Shown piece after piece: positions 36,146-48,403 of a stretch of DNA of 64,000 bases. Under the pieces are notes generated by a model. It made no database searches. It was not told the DNA's origin and saw only the letters and a program-made list of their open reading frames with translations. The stretch spans positions 71,542,984 through 71,606,983 of the forward strand of contig NC_057919.1 in NCBI RefSeq assembly GCF_018873765.1. The letters run 5' to 3'. Both the position numbers and the translations under genes were made by a program. The DNA comes from Telopea speciosissima. Taxonomy: Eukaryota; Streptophyta; Magnoliopsida; Proteales; Proteaceae. The stretch's first letter is position 1. Each line of letters starts with the position of its first letter.

Positions 36146-38419
36146 GCCCAGTATGTCAGTTGGTAGTAGTCCTATGGGCGAGCTATTCGTCGGGGCGGCA
36201 GAGGGCGGGAGTCCGAGCCGAGAGCACCCCGCTCATTCTACCACCATAGACTTTTTGGGCTCGACCTTGGATGAGCCCGATGTAGTAGAGCTTCGTCAGG
36301 CCGAGGTGGCCGAGCCTCCGTTACTCATGGAGTTTGACCACGCGGCCCACCCAATCGCCGCAACCAAGCCGAGAACTCTGGGTCATCCTCATCCGATGAG
36401 GAATCAAGTGAGGGAGATTCGTCCGAAGTGGGGGTTGGCTCGGTCAGCTCGTCCGCTGATGCCCCTGAGCTCAAGGAAGGTAGTGTCGGCACTGTTTCGA
36501 GCACGATCATGGAGGCCGACCTCGACTATCTGAGGACGACCTATGCCATCCCCGAGGACATTCAGCTCCGAGCTCCTAACCCCGGGGAGATGGCCTGCTT
36601 CATCAGGCCCGGCGAGGTGGCTTTGTACGAGACGCCTTTCAAGTACGCGTTCAGGCTCCCCATCCTCGGCCTGGTGGACTAAATCTTGGACCACTTCCAC
36701 CTGTCTCCTGGTCAGCTGGTGCCAAACTCTTGGCTGGCCGTGTACGGCTTCTATGCCTTATTTTGTGAGATGGGCCAAGGTGCGAGCGTGGCGCTTTTCT
36801 CTCGGCTCTTCTTCTTGAAGAAGTCTCCCGAGAAGGGGTGGTATTATTTCTGTCGCCAATCGGGGAAGAGTACGGCTCTGGGCAGCCACAAATTTTTGGT
36901 CGGCACACCGACCTTCAATAAGTATTGGAAGCCTCGTTTTTTCTTCGCTTCCATTCCCAACAGCCCTCTCTGAACCGAGTGGAAGGAGATGAACTTGAAC
37001 TACGTTAATAGGGTACTACCCCTAACCAAGAATGAGCTGACCTCTCTTAACCTAATCCCCCAGCGCTCGCCCTTTGACGTCCTTCGACTTCAGGATGAGG
37101 GGTTTCTTCAAAGGTGGCATATGACACCTGATAGGAGCCCGAGCCAAGCCCTTTTCTGTTCCCGAGCTGACCTCTTCATCTAGTCTTCATTTCTTTTTTA
37201 ATTTGTTTTTGACATTTGGTTTCTCATGCAGTGGTCGGCCATATCCCCCTTATGGATACAGCTCGGCTAAGAGCCGAGACCCTTGCAGACCGAAGGAAGA
37301 AAAATGTTGAGAAGAAGTCCCGAGGTGAGTCTTCCAAGGCCCCCAAGGGCAAGGCCGTGATGCCGGGCCCGCCAGACGCTGTGGTCGACCTTGAGGCCAA
37401 GAAGAGTACGGGCCCAGCAGGGTCTCCGAGGAAAGGGAAAGGCCGAAAAGGCGAGAGGAGCCCGCCGAAAGACACCAAGCGTCAGAAGCTCTCGGTCAAT
37501 CTGACGAGTGGTGGCCTTCCGCCCGTGGCTTCACCCCCCAACATCTCCCGATATGCCCTGGGGAGGGCCTCGGCCAGCAATGTTCCTGTGAGGCTGACCT
37601 GGCACCTCTTCCCCGGGGATTCGACATTGACGTCGGCCGCACACGCCAAGGAATGGCTGGATGCAGGTCAGCTTTCAACCGACAGGGAGAAGCTCGAGGC
37701 GCTGTCTGACCCCGAGCTCCTCTCCACCCTGTTTTAGGATTTCAACATGGTAAGTTTCCTGGTCGGCTCTTGTGATTAGATCTGATCTGTGTAGTCTGTC
37801 TTGACTTTTGTTCTCATGCCTTTTGCAGGGCTTCGCCAAGGCTGTGGAGACCATGCTTCGTTTTGAGCGGCTCTTGACCGAGAACCACTCCTTGGGCGTT
37901 CAGTGCAAGAACGCCTATCAGGATGCCCAGGATGCCATTCAGAGGCGTCGAGAGACCCAAGTGAAGCTCACTGCCGCCGAGGCTGAAGTGGAGAGCTCTC
38001 AGGCCGAGGTGATCAGGCAGAGAGAGAAGGTCCAGGCTCTGCAGGCTCAACTTGCCGAGGTGAGGGAGAAGGCCAAGGAAGAGATGGCCATGGCTCGGGA
38101 TGAGGCGATCAGCGACTATCTCCAATCGGAGGAGTACGCTGATGTGTGCCATGAGATTAGGAAGCCTCCCTACGCCGAAGGTTTTGAGGCAGGCCGGGCT
38201 GAGCTTTTGGCCGAGATTAAGGCGGTCTACCCCGATCTCAATCCCTCCCATTTTGATGATGACGCGACTACCTTTGCCGGGGAGTTGGGAGATGAGGAGG
38301 GAGTCGAGGTCACCCAGGCTCTGCCCCTTGAGGAACCTACTCAGGCCGACGTCTTCCCTCTTGACGCTAGACCAAAAGACCCCTTACCGAGCCTACTGCC
38401 GTGGATACCGCCGAGGTAG
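36146..38419 (+). pseudogene. Antisense gene of the Tat element (PF04195-like, 'putative gypsy type transposon')
   Basis: Located between integrase and the 3' LTR but on the opposite strand. The first part (about 36380-37183) carries an acidic Ser-rich start, then FIRPGEVALYETPFKYAFRL, LSPGQLVPNSWLAVYGFYAL and FFLKKSPEKGWYYFC, which I recognise as the PF04195-type domain of antisense frames in Grande/Retand-like elements. An intron ends at TTTCTCATGCAG (37230), a basic linker follows (KSRGESSKAPKGKAV), and a second intron runs about 37750-37829. The last exon is a long coiled coil (LTAAEAEVESSQAEVIRQRE). Stops at 36680, 36971 and 37735 break it. Function of this protein class is unknown. Confidence 0.75.
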
Positions 38420-38915
38420 CCTCCAAGTCCAACGCTGAGGAGATCGAGATGTAAAATTTTGTTTATTGTTGTTGTTGTTGTTTTTTTTTTTTTTTTTTTT
38501 GGGGCCGAACTGCCCATCTTGTAACCATGTCGAGCAGTCGGCTTATAATGAATGTAAAAATCTATTTTTGCCAGAATTTGTCCAAGTGTTTTAGCTCAGC
38601 GCTCTTACCCTTCTCTTCCTTGTGTACGTTGTTCTATTTGAGGTTGTGGCCAAACTGCCGAGTCGTTCCGCTAGCCGAGCTTAGGAACTTGTCTCTTTTT
38701 TACCCATGCTTCACGTGGTCGGTGGCTCGGCCATGCCATGCCCAAGGTCAATGTGATCCTCGCTTTGGTTGGTTAATTCGTCGTTCCCATCAGCCCGATT
38801 GGACAGGCTATCATATAAGCGGACGCGTGGCCGAACAGCCTTCCTGACCGAGCGTAATGCCTTAGCTTAGTTTCAAACTTTGTTAGGCTCGGCCAAAGGG
38901 GGAGTTTGCTCTTGA

Positions 38916-39349
38916 GAGGTCGGCCAGGTCTATAAGGACCGGTCTTATGACCTTGCTGCCGACCTATGAGGGTCGGTCTTTGAGGTCGGCCAGGTCTACG
39001 AGGACCGGTCTTACGACTTGGTTGCCGACCTATGAGGGTCGGTCTTCGAGGTCGGCCAAGTCTATGAGGACCGGTCTTACGACCTGGTTGTCAACCTATG
39101 AGGGCCGATCTTCGAGGTCGGCCAGGTCTATGAGGACCGGTCTTACGACTTGGTTGCCGACCTATGAGGGTCGGTCGTCGAGGTCGGCCAGGTCTATGAG
39201 GACCGGTCTTACGACTTGGTTGCCGACCTATGAGGGTCGGTCGTCGAGGTCGGCCAGGTCTATGAGGACCGGTCTTACGACTTGGCTGCCGACCTATGAG
39301 GGTCGATCTTAGAGGTCGGCCAGGTCTATGAGGATCGGTCTTACGACTT
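38916..39349. repeat. 66-bp tandem repeat, about 6.6 copies, in the Tat element
   Basis: Units start at 38916, 38982, 39048, 39114, 39180, 39246 and 39312 with GAGGTCGGCCARGTCTAYGA and contain GGACCGGTCTTACGACTTGG. Copies differ at a few positions only. The 66-bp period leaves a repetitive frame open, which is not a gene. The repeat lies between integrase and the antisense gene. Confidence 0.92.
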
Positions 39350-39440
39350 TGATTTAGGAGCTTGTAAATACGTTCAGTGGTGGAGAAAGACTTTATTTAA
39401 TTGAGTCAAACGTCGGGGCTGAAGCCGAATACAAGTATGC

Positions 39441-40590
39441 TCAGTTATTGAAAAAACTTCTTCAAATTTTCCGAGTTCCAAGGTTTTGGTACTTTCTTGC
39501 CCCCTGGAGTTTGCAAGCGATACGTGCCAGGGCGAATTTGCTTGGAGACTATGTACGGGCCTTCCCAATTTGGTGCTAACTTTCCTTGCTGCCTCGGCTG
39601 GGATGCGCTAAGCTTTCTGAGAACAAGGTCCCCTTGACGAAAGTGCCGCTCTTTTACTCTTGAGTCATAGTACTTTGCCGTCCTCTATTGGTATGCCACG
39701 TTCTGGAGTAGGGCATTTTCTCGAACTTCATCGAGGAAGTCAAGGTTGGCTCTCAGTCCATCTTCATAGGCCTTCTCATCGAAGTTGAGCACTCGGTATG
39801 ATGAGGCCATAATTTCAACCGGGGCGAGGGCTTGGGTCCCATAAGCGAGGCGAAAAGGACTCTCCCCGGTTGGAGTTCTTACTGTCGTCCGATATACCCA
39901 TAGGACACTTGGGAGTTCTTCCACCCATCTCCCTTTGGCCTCATCTAACATTCTCTTAATGCTGGCGAGTAATGTTCGGTTGGACACTTCTACTTGTCCA
40001 TTTGCTTGCGGATGAGCTACTGAGACGGGTCGGAAGTCAATGTAGAAGTGTTCACAGAACTCTCGGAAGGGCAGGTTGTTGAATTGCGTGCCATTATCTG
40101 TGATGAGCACTTTCAGTAGCCCGAACCGGTAGATGACCTTATCTCGGAAGAATTTCTCCATGTTCTTCTCGGTGATGGTTGCAAGGGGCTCAGCCTCGAC
40201 CCACTTGGTGAAGTAATTGATCACCACTACCACGTACTTTCTGTTTCCTGATGCCGGGGTGAAATCTCCAAGAATATCCATTCCCCACATAGCGAAAGGG
40301 ATTGGGCTCAGCATTGAGGTCAACTTTGTTGTTGGTCGGCTTGGGATTGGTGCGAACAGTTGACACTTCTCGCACGTCTTCACATACCTCATGGCCTCTT
40401 CTTGCATTCTTGGCCAATAGAATCCTTGTCAAAGTATCTTGTATGCTAGAGCTCGGCCACCCATGTGACTCCCGCATATTCCCTCATGCACCTCGGCCAA
40501 GGCATACTCGGCTCCTTTCGGTCCAAGGCATCGAAGAAGAGGGGCCGAGATCGCTCTTTTGTAGAGCACTCCGTCGATCATGGTGTACTT
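39441..40590 (-). pseudogene. Tat element integrase
   Basis: The zinc-binding part (CEKCQLFAPIPSRPT) precedes the core: DILGDF with the first Asp, TDNGTQF with the second, and ANGQVEVSNR with the Glu. The C-terminal GPY-like end (GPYIVSKQIRPGTYRL) finishes at KKFFQ and a stop near 39441. Stops at 40429-40431 and 39685-39687 interrupt it, each reachable by one C-to-T change from a Gln or Arg codon. Confidence 0.85.
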
Positions 40591-40596
40591 GGCAGC

Positions 40597-42441
40597 TCAG
40601 ATCTTGACCTTTCTTGCTTCGTCTCGGTTCTTTGAGAGCAGGTCATTCTCCAAGTAGTTGACAATGGGGTCCAACCAGGTCGGCCCATCCTCTTCAATAT
40701 GCTTTACGCTTTCTTCTTGTAAGGAGGGCTTCTCCAAGATTTCTATGTATACTGATTGGCTCAGATATTGGAGGTCGGCCTCGGCCAACCTGGACAAGGA
40801 GTCAGCCACGGCCTTCTCTTTTCTCGGTATTAGAGTCATCTCAAAGTGCTCGAGTTCAGAAATCAGATCTCGTGCTTGGCTCAGGTAAGCTATCATCCTT
40901 TCGTCTTTCGCCTCATAGTCTCCATTGACCTGGTGGACCACGAGTTGGGAGTCTCCTCGCACCTTCAACCGCTTTATGCCCATTGCTTTGCTGACTCGAA
41001 GTCCAGCTAGGAGGGCTTCATACTCGGCCTCGTTGTTCGAGGCAGGAAACTTGAACCTCAGGGCATATTGGATCAGAAACCCTTCGGGGCTTACCAGTAT
41101 TAGGCAGGCCCCGCTTCCTCCGAAGTTGCTTGAGCTGTCGACATTCATGGTCCAAGTCGGGTCGGCCGTAACCCCGACCTCTTCTACTGTCTTTTCTGCC
41201 CCAACTTCAAGGTTGGGTCCTGTGCATTCGGCGATGAAGTCGACGAGGGCTTGTCCTTTTATCGCCGTCCTCGGATGATAGCTTATATCATATTCACTCA
41301 GCTCAACCACCCAGGTGATCAGCCGTCCTGAAACGTCGGGTTTGTGCAATATCTTCTTGAGTGGCTGGTCGGTCAGTACCGCGATCGGATGAGCTTGGAA
41401 GTACGGGCTTAGTTTCCTTACGACCATAACAAGAGCGAATGCTACTTTCTCGAACCCGGAGTACCTTGTCTCGGCATCGACAAGAACGTGGCTAATGTAG
41501 TATATGGGTCTTTGAGTTTGACTTTCTTCCCTAATCAACACCTCGCTGACCGCTACAGGGGTAGCGGCTAAGTAAACTTGAAGCTCCTCTTTTGGTTCGG
41601 GTCGACTGAGAAGAGGCGGGTTCTCCAAATATTTCTTCAGCTCTTCAAAAGCTTCCAGGCATTCGTCCGACCAGATAAAGTCCTTTGGGTTCCAGATATT
41701 CTTGAGGGCTTTAAAGAACGGTAGGCACTTGTCACCCGATCTCGACATGAATCTTGCCAACGCCGCCACTCGACCGTTTAGCCTCTGTACTTCTCGGATC
41801 GTCCTTGGAGGGCTCATCTCTTGGATGGCCCTGATATTTGCCAGATTGGCTTCGATGCCTCTGACAGAGACCATAAAGCCGAGGAACTTTCCCGAGGTCA
41901 CGCCGAATGCACACTTGGCGGGGTTCAGCTTCATTTGGTTCTTCCTCAATACGCCAAAGGCTTCTTCCAGGTCGGCCAAGTGGTGTTCGGCCTTCAAACT
42001 TTTCACCAACATGTCGTCCACGTAGACTTCCATGTTTCTTTCGATCTGCTCGCGGAATATATAGTTCACGAGTTGCTGGTATGTCGCTCCGGCATTTTTC
42101 AATCCGAACGGCATGACCTTGTAGTAAAAATTTTCTTGGTCAGTTCGGAATGCCGTGTATGACTCATCCTCCTCATGCATCATGATTTGGTTGTAGCCGG
42201 AATACGCGCCCATGAAACTCAGCATCTCTTGACCTGCCGTGGCGTCGATCAAGAGGTCGATTCGAGGTAGCGGGTACTCATCTTTTAGACAAGCCTTGTT
42301 AAGGTCGGTGTAGTCGACACACATTCTCCACTTCCCGTTAGGTTTGGGGACCATGACGACGTTAGCCAACCAGGTCAGGAATTTTTCTTCTCGAATGAAC
42401 CCTGATCGACGAAGCTTCTCCGCCTCTTCTTTGATCGTAGT
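40597..42441 (-). pseudogene. Tat element reverse transcriptase and two RNase H domains
   Basis: Reverse transcriptase motifs CVDYTDLNKA, FMGAYSGYNQI, MPFGLKNAGATYQ and the catalytic YVDDMLVKS are all present. The gypsy RNase H follows (YISHVLVDAETRYSGFEKVA). Then comes an archaeal-type RNase H (MNVDSSSNFGGSGACLILVS, NNEAEYEALLAGL, RGDSQLVVHQV, where D-E-D catalytic residues are visible). The frame is open until TGA at 40597-40599, where the family continues into the integrase. Continuous for about 590 codons, this is the best-preserved part of the element. Confidence 0.9.
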
Positions 42442-42444
42442 TTG

Positions 42445-43145
42445 TCAATCAAGTGCATAGTTCCTTCTCTTCTGCCGGATTGGTTTTCGACCTGGATCTA
42501 CGTGGAGCCGGTGTTCAACTATATGCCTGGGTATGCCCGTCATGTTGGCAGCCGACCAGGCAAAGACATCGGCGTTCGCCTTTAAGAAAGCTCTGAGTTG
42601 ATTCCTTTGATCTTCACTCAGTAATGATCCGAGTTGGACCACCTTTGCTGGGTCATCTTCGCTGAGATGAAATGGGGTCAGGTCTTCCACGGGTCGTCCT
42701 CTCCTCTCGATAAGCTCATCTTGCTGATCCTCGGGTAGGTGTTCGACGCACATTGCCATTCCTCGGACATTACCTTTGTTTTGCTTGACAAAAGTAGCAT
42801 AGCACTCCCACGCCTTCTTCTAGTCGCCTCGGACCTCGCCGACACCGTTCTCGGTGGGGAACTTCATCTTCAAGTGTGTCAGGGAGATGATGGCTTGGAG
42901 AGCGGTCAATGAAGGACGGTCGAGTATGGCGTTGAAAGCCACTATCGACCGTACTACCATGAAGTTGACTTGGATCGTCGCTTGGTCGCGGCAGCTCCCG
43001 AGAACCCGTGAAGTGAGGTGCCTTCCGGCTTGAGCGCTTCATCTTCGAAGCCAAATTGTCGGTATGCTTCTAGTGACATAAGGTCCACGGATGCGCCGGT
43101 ATCGACCAATACACGGTGGATGCGTCCCTTCGCAATTTTTACCTA
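42445..43145 (-). pseudogene. Tat element protease and linker to reverse transcriptase
   Basis: The protease motif RVLVDTGASVDLMS lies near 43100. The frame shifts near 42990 and then continues (FNAILDRPSLTALQAIISL) to the linker KANADVFAWSAANMTGIP, typical of plant gypsy elements. Stops: 43143-43145, 42820-42822 and 42445-42447. Confidence 0.8.
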
Positions 43146-45395
43146 CACAACTAAAGCGTCATCATGAGGTAAACTTATACCTTCGAGGTCGGCCTCGGTG
43201 AAGGAGATCGTCGCCGCTGGCTTGAGCTTCTTGGTGGGCATCTCGGCAACTCCGATGAATCGTGCGTTTGCCTTAGCCTTTCGAGTAGTCTCTTGCCCGG
43301 GCCCTCCGAGGATAGTGTATATGGGAGCTCCCTTGTCACTGCTCGACCCGGACCCATCCTCTTTCTTCTCAGCTCGGACTTTATCTTCATCTCGTTCAAC
43401 TCGCCTATTTTTGGGCCTCGGCTCGGCTCTTCTTTGATCCCGCTCTTCAGGCCGCCGACCTCCATGCTCTTCTCGGCCTCCTTTGACATATCGCTTCAAA
43501 TGGCCCGCTTTTATCAGCTCTTCGATTTCTCTTTTCAGCTGATAACAATCCTCGGTGTCGTGACCGGTGTCCTTGTGGAACTGACAATATTTATTGGGAT
43601 TCCAAGATGACCCCGCTTGCATCGGTCAGGGTCGGCGGATGTACCCCCGTCCTGTATTTGCATCAAAATCTCCTTGCGCGAGGTATTCAGTGGAGTGTAG
43701 TCGGGGCTCCGAGCTTGATCCGACCTGTCAGCTCGGTGATCCATCCTGGGTCGTTTGTCTTCCCTACGGTCGTCTATTGTCGGCCTTTTCTTGTCAGGTC
43801 GGCTTTCGTTGCCTTTCCCGGCCTGGAGGACCTCGGCTATATTTGCAAATTCATTGCATCTCTCCAAGAGCTCGGCTAGGTTTCTGGTCGGCTTCCTAGC
43901 CAAGTCCTTGATGAGGTCCATGTCGGCGAGCCCGTTGCTCATAGCTGTATGGGCCGTGGCCTCATCCAGATCCTTGATGTCTAAGGATTCCTTGTTGAAG
44001 CGGAAGACGAAAGCTCGGATTGACTCGTCGGGCCTTTGCTTCACGCTGAGGAGATTGACCGTTGTCTTCTTGTGTTTCATACTACTCTGGAAGCGCGTGA
44101 CGAAGGCTCGACAGAGTTGAGTGAAGCTTGTTATAGAGTTCGACGGCAACCAGGAGAACCATGAGGTCGCCGCGCCCTTGAGGGATGCAGGGAAGGCTCG
44201 ACAAGAAACGATCTTGATTCCCCCGTACATGGTCATCATCGCATTAAAGTAGTTAATGTGATCTATCGGGGCGATGGTCCCGTCATATCGGTAGAACGGG
44301 GGAGGTTTGAACCCGGTCGGTAGCGGCGCGGTCATGATCTCAGGAGGATATGGGTGACGCCCGACCAACGAATAGGCGTCCGGGGTCACTTGTTTCTTCA
44401 ACCCCTCCACTTGCTCTGCCAAGTTTCGTAGCCGCCTCTCCAGCTCGGTTTTAGGTGCTCGGCCAATCGGCTCATCCACCCGGTACAAATTGTTTTGCTC
44501 GCTCGGCCCGAGGTTGGTAGGCTCGGTCGTCCCGTTGTGGTCGGCCATTCTGGTCAGCTCGGTCTGCACCATCCTTCCTTGTTCTTCTTTCCTCCTAGAA
44601 GTTGGACCCACGGGGGCTCCCTTGTTCTTCTTGGGGGGCATGACAAGATCCTTCTCCTTGTCTCGCAGCGCGTCTTTCATTCGGCTCTTTCCCTTGTTCT
44701 CGGACTATCCTCGGCTGTCCGTCCTCTCTGAGCCATCCTGAAAATATCGACCTCCTCGCTACCGAGCCGGCTGGTTCGATCTCCTGCCCTGTTCCCAGGC
44801 TTCGACGATGCTCTTGCTCATCCCGCCGAGGGCCTCTACTAGGGCGCGGAGGTGGAGTTTTCTGACGAGATGGGTGTGAGGGCGCGGCTCGGCTAGGCTC
44901 TGCCCTACGCCGACCACCATTTTGCTATAAGTTTCTCTCTGCGTGGATCAGGGCTGAAGGGGGCGCGACCAGTGGTTGGCCCATCAGCTCGCCTCGGGCC
45001 ATCTGGTTCATGAAGGTGCGCAGCATCTCGTTGGTATGGAGCATCTGCAACTGCAAGTCCATAACTTGTCGATTATTTGCCGGGGCTTCGGGGTCCAAAC
45101 TCTCCGGCAAGGGCGGCGACGCTGGTAGGCCCATCCCGTCCAAGCTTGACTCGGCCTGTACCCGGCCAGCCGCGGCCGTGGTTAGCACACCTCCCCCATT
45201 CCCACCCTCCGGTGGGGGAATGGGACTGATCATGGTGCCCGTGATGGGCTGCGCACCCCCTGCCCGAGGGGGTCTTCTGTTTATCCCCTGCCGAGAGGCT
45301 TCGGGGGGCGGTGATCGCCTCGTTTGCCCAACGGGTTGTGGCTCGTCCGTGCGGGAAGTCGAGCCATGCTGCCCTGATCTTGTGTGCACCATTAT
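43146..45395 (-). pseudogene. Tat element gag
   Basis: A leader part starts at MVHTRSGQHGS (about 45395) and is Pro/Gly-rich. The gag core (WFSWLPSNSITSFTQLCRAF, LLSVKQRPDESIRAFVFRFN) lies in 43535-44680. A zinc knuckle (YCQFHKDTGHDTEDCYQLK) follows at about 43570-43620 with a charged linker behind it. Stops and frame changes occur between 44680 and 44925 and near 43620-43535. Confidence 0.8.
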
Positions 45396-45462
45396 TGTGG
45401 CTCTTGAAGTTGGTAGAAACGACGATGCTTGCTGATGTCGTTCCCACATACGGTGCCAAATC

Positions 45463-46163
45463 TGTTGCGGGTGAAAACCTCCGACGCCCGGTTCGCCCAC
45501 AGATGAGCCTGCAACAACCAAGCGATGAGCACAAGAGAGCCGGTGTGGCTCCGGCCTAGGACTCTCCGATGCTCAAGTCAGGTCTCCAATGCAACAGCGT
45601 AACTGCGTAGTAAAAGCAAGCTAAGGAATGGTGCTCCATACCTGGGTATTTATAGAGTGAGGATGAGATGAGGCGGTTGGGAGAGTCCTAGTATGGTAGG
45701 AGTCCTTCTTTCGGAAGGTTCTCTCACGTAGAGCGGAGTGGAGAGCTATTTTCGGGGTTGGACTCTTATTAAGGTAAGAGTCCATGTAGAGTGCGATCCC
45801 GTGTTGCGCTGGGATCGTGGTTTGATCCTTATCTAGTGATTCTCGGGATGTGCTGACGTGGCCAAGAGATCCCCGGTGGGGCGTTATGGCGGCTTCAGAG
45901 GAGGAGGGCTCGGCCTGGGAGGTCGGGCAAGGGAGGTCAGCAAGTGAGGTTGGACTCGGCCGTAAGCTCGGCCAGGAGTCTATGGCCGACCTGTATGAGC
46001 TCGGCCTCAGCCACAGGCTAGCTTGCACTAGTCTAGTTCTGTCAGGTGACTTATCGTAGATGGGGTCGGCCCGATTTCCTGCTCGGCCCAATTCGATTCT
46101 CGGATTGAGGTCGGGTCGGCCATGTGGCAGCCTCTGATAGGTGGGGTGTTTTATGCCTCATCA
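45463..46163 (-). repeat. Tat element right LTR (5' LTR)
   Basis: 701 bp, same ends as the left LTR. The adjoining minus-strand sequence TTTGGCACCGTATG is the likely primer-binding site; I cannot name the tRNA with certainty. Confidence 0.92.
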
Positions 46164-47086
46164 CTGCATGTGGCAGGTCTGCTAGGCTGAAGGAAGGCAA
46201 GTCTATTCATGGGTCTCTCATAAGAAACTTATTTAGATTGAGCTTGATTCTTGGCACCGGTTTGATAGATATGTACTGTAAATCTCAAAAGGTGGAATAC
46301 GCACAAAGATTGTTCGACGGAATGTCGGAGAGGAATTTAGTTTGCTAGAATGCAATGATCTTGGGACATTGCATTAATGGATGTCCACAAGATGGACTTA
46401 ATTTGTTTGTAGATATGGTAGGAAGGTTGGACTTGGAAGATGAGCCAAGTGAATGTATTAAGACAAAGAACTCATGGACGGAAGGACATCGAGTTCTGCC
46501 GGATGAAGTTACTTTTGTTGGTATCTTGTGCGCTTGCACTCGTGCTGGATTGTTGTCAGAGGGGAGAAATTTATTTTACAAAATGATCAACGTATATAGA
46601 ATAAAACCCAAATTTGCGCACTACTGGTGCATGGCTCATCTCTATTTTAGTGTTGGACTCATTCATGAGGCTGAAGAAATTTTGTGTACCATCCCAATGG
46701 AGGACAATGGAGAGGATTCTTTGAATTCATTGTTGTTGAGTGGGTTGCTTGGGTTATGCCGGTTCCAGGGAGATGTGGAGGTGGGAGAGCGAATTGCAAA
46801 TCGGTTGATTGAACTAGAGCCTCATAATCCATCTCGATATGCCTTGTTGTTGAATGTGTATGCCGCAGCTAGTCAATGGGAAGATGTTGCCAAGGTGAAG
46901 GAACTGGCAACAGAAAGAGGCTTGAAAAGAATTCCCGGTTGTAGTCTTTGTGACTTGAATGAAATCGTTCACAAATTCAAAGTGGAAGACAAATTACAAC
47001 CAGGCATGGCAGAGGTCTGCTCTATGATGGATGAACTGGTGCAGCAACTAACGACGTCGAGCACTGGTTTTCTTACACAGCTGTAG

Positions 47087-48372
47087 ACAATAAAACTGGA
47101 ACCTAATCCTAATTTTGATCAATATCTATCCAATTTTGATAGGAAATAATTTATTGCTTATATTATGTCTTTGTTTCCTCTGAATTTCAGTTTTTGTTCG
47201 TTTAGAGAAACAAAATTTGGGTTATGGGAAGCCTATTTTTTTGTCATAGACTATCTTTTTGTCCTTAAAAGGTCAATCTTGCTAAAAATGAAAAATAAAA
47301 GAGGGTCAGGTTAAATTGTTGTCTGCCATCGAAAGTGATAGGACCATATCCAGTAGTGGTGATATCCCATCAGCCAGAAAGCATTCATAAGAGGAATATT
47401 TTAAGTGCAAGTCACTTCTAGTCTGTATTATAAATTGGAATCATCAAATCTTCCTAACCAGACTTTGACCGATTGCACACCCACAGATCAGGGTAGCTTG
47501 TGATATAGAGAATTTGCTCCTTCTAGCAGTAAAACAATGATACCATATTTGAGTTACTGCAACTAGCTTAGGAAGTTTTTGAACCTGACGTTTAAACTGC
47601 CATTAAAGGACCCTTGTGCAGCCTGAAGGGTCCCGACTCCTTGCCCTAAATTCCCTAGGTTCAGGAGAACAAATTTCTGCAACCTGGTTAAGCGGATACC
47701 TAGGAACGGTTTTCGCTCAGGATGGTTTTGATGCAGATCATAGCTTGTAAGATGAAGAAAACAGCCTGCTCTGTGGATGAATTTCTTCTAAACGTGAACC
47801 AGAAATGGTTCAAATTGAGCCATTGGTTCAGGGTTTGGTGCAAGTTACACTCAAATTTAAGCCCCAATGGATTATATGGGTGATGATCTGAGTTCTTGAT
47901 TATTAGCATAGTCATGGCGACGCCATGGCGTCCAAGGCGAACAAATTATTAGCATAGTCATGGCAACGCCATGGCGTCCAGGCTCCTTGTTTGCCTTGGA
48001 CGCCATGGCAGTGTTGCCTTGAATTTTGATCCTCTAAAACACCATGGTCGCCTTGGACACCATGGCGGGCGCTTTGCTTGAGTCCTAAATTCTGGTTTTT
48101 CTGTTTCACTTTGATTCTGTTCTGTGGGTTTGGCTTTCTAAATCTGATTCTCAGGTTATATAAATGCATCAGGTTTGCTTCAAATTGCCTCACAGGCACT
48201 TGATTCACACTTCCATGGATCCAAGGTAGGAATCGTTACATACCCAAGGAACTTTGGGAACCAGCCTTCTCTGTCGGGTTCCTTACCCGGAGTGTTGCTT
48301 TATCTGGCTCTCAAAACTGGCTTAACTCTATACCAATTTTGAACAGAGTTTAGACAGATGAAAGTAGAACTA

Positions 48373-48403
<31 letters not shown>

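Larger units (their letters stand above)
35010..46163 (-). mobile_element. Ty3/gypsy retrotransposon of the Tat lineage (dual RNase H), minus strand
   Basis: Both LTRs are 701 bp (35010-35710 and 45463-46163), TG...CA, flanked by CTGCA duplications (35005-35009 and 46164-46168). They differ by a few percent by eye. On the minus strand gag, protease, reverse transcriptase, a gypsy RNase H and a second archaeal-type RNase H, then integrase, follow. Having two RNase H domains marks the Tat/Ogre group. Between integrase and the 3' LTR lie a 66-bp tandem repeat and a gene-like frame on the opposite strand. All interrupting stops are simple transitions. Confidence 0.92.
34686..47086 (+). pseudogene. 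Truncated second copy of the PPR gene, split by the Tat element
   Basis: Coding pieces 34686-35009 and 46169-47086 match codons from about 180 to the stop of the PPR gene at 27224-28990. The N-terminal targeting region and first motifs are missing. The Tat element inserted within the codon stretch for VSVLTAC-GRSAR. A TAG at 46346-46348 replaces the Trp codon in the conserved NLVCWNAMI segment. No function as a protein is expected, but transcripts from it would be antisense-complementary to the intact gene's region through the inverted arrangement. Confidence 0.88.

Noticed and set aside
38947-39312. 121-codon repetitive frame
   Set aside because: Product of the 66-bp tandem repeat, whose length is a multiple of three.
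38916-39349. CRISPR-like regular repeat spacing
   Set aside because: The repeats are contiguous with no unique spacers, and the sequence is from a plant retrotransposon.
45010-45435. 141-codon plus-strand frame in the Tat element
   Set aside because: Shadow of the gag leader on the other strand; GC-rich composition keeps it open.
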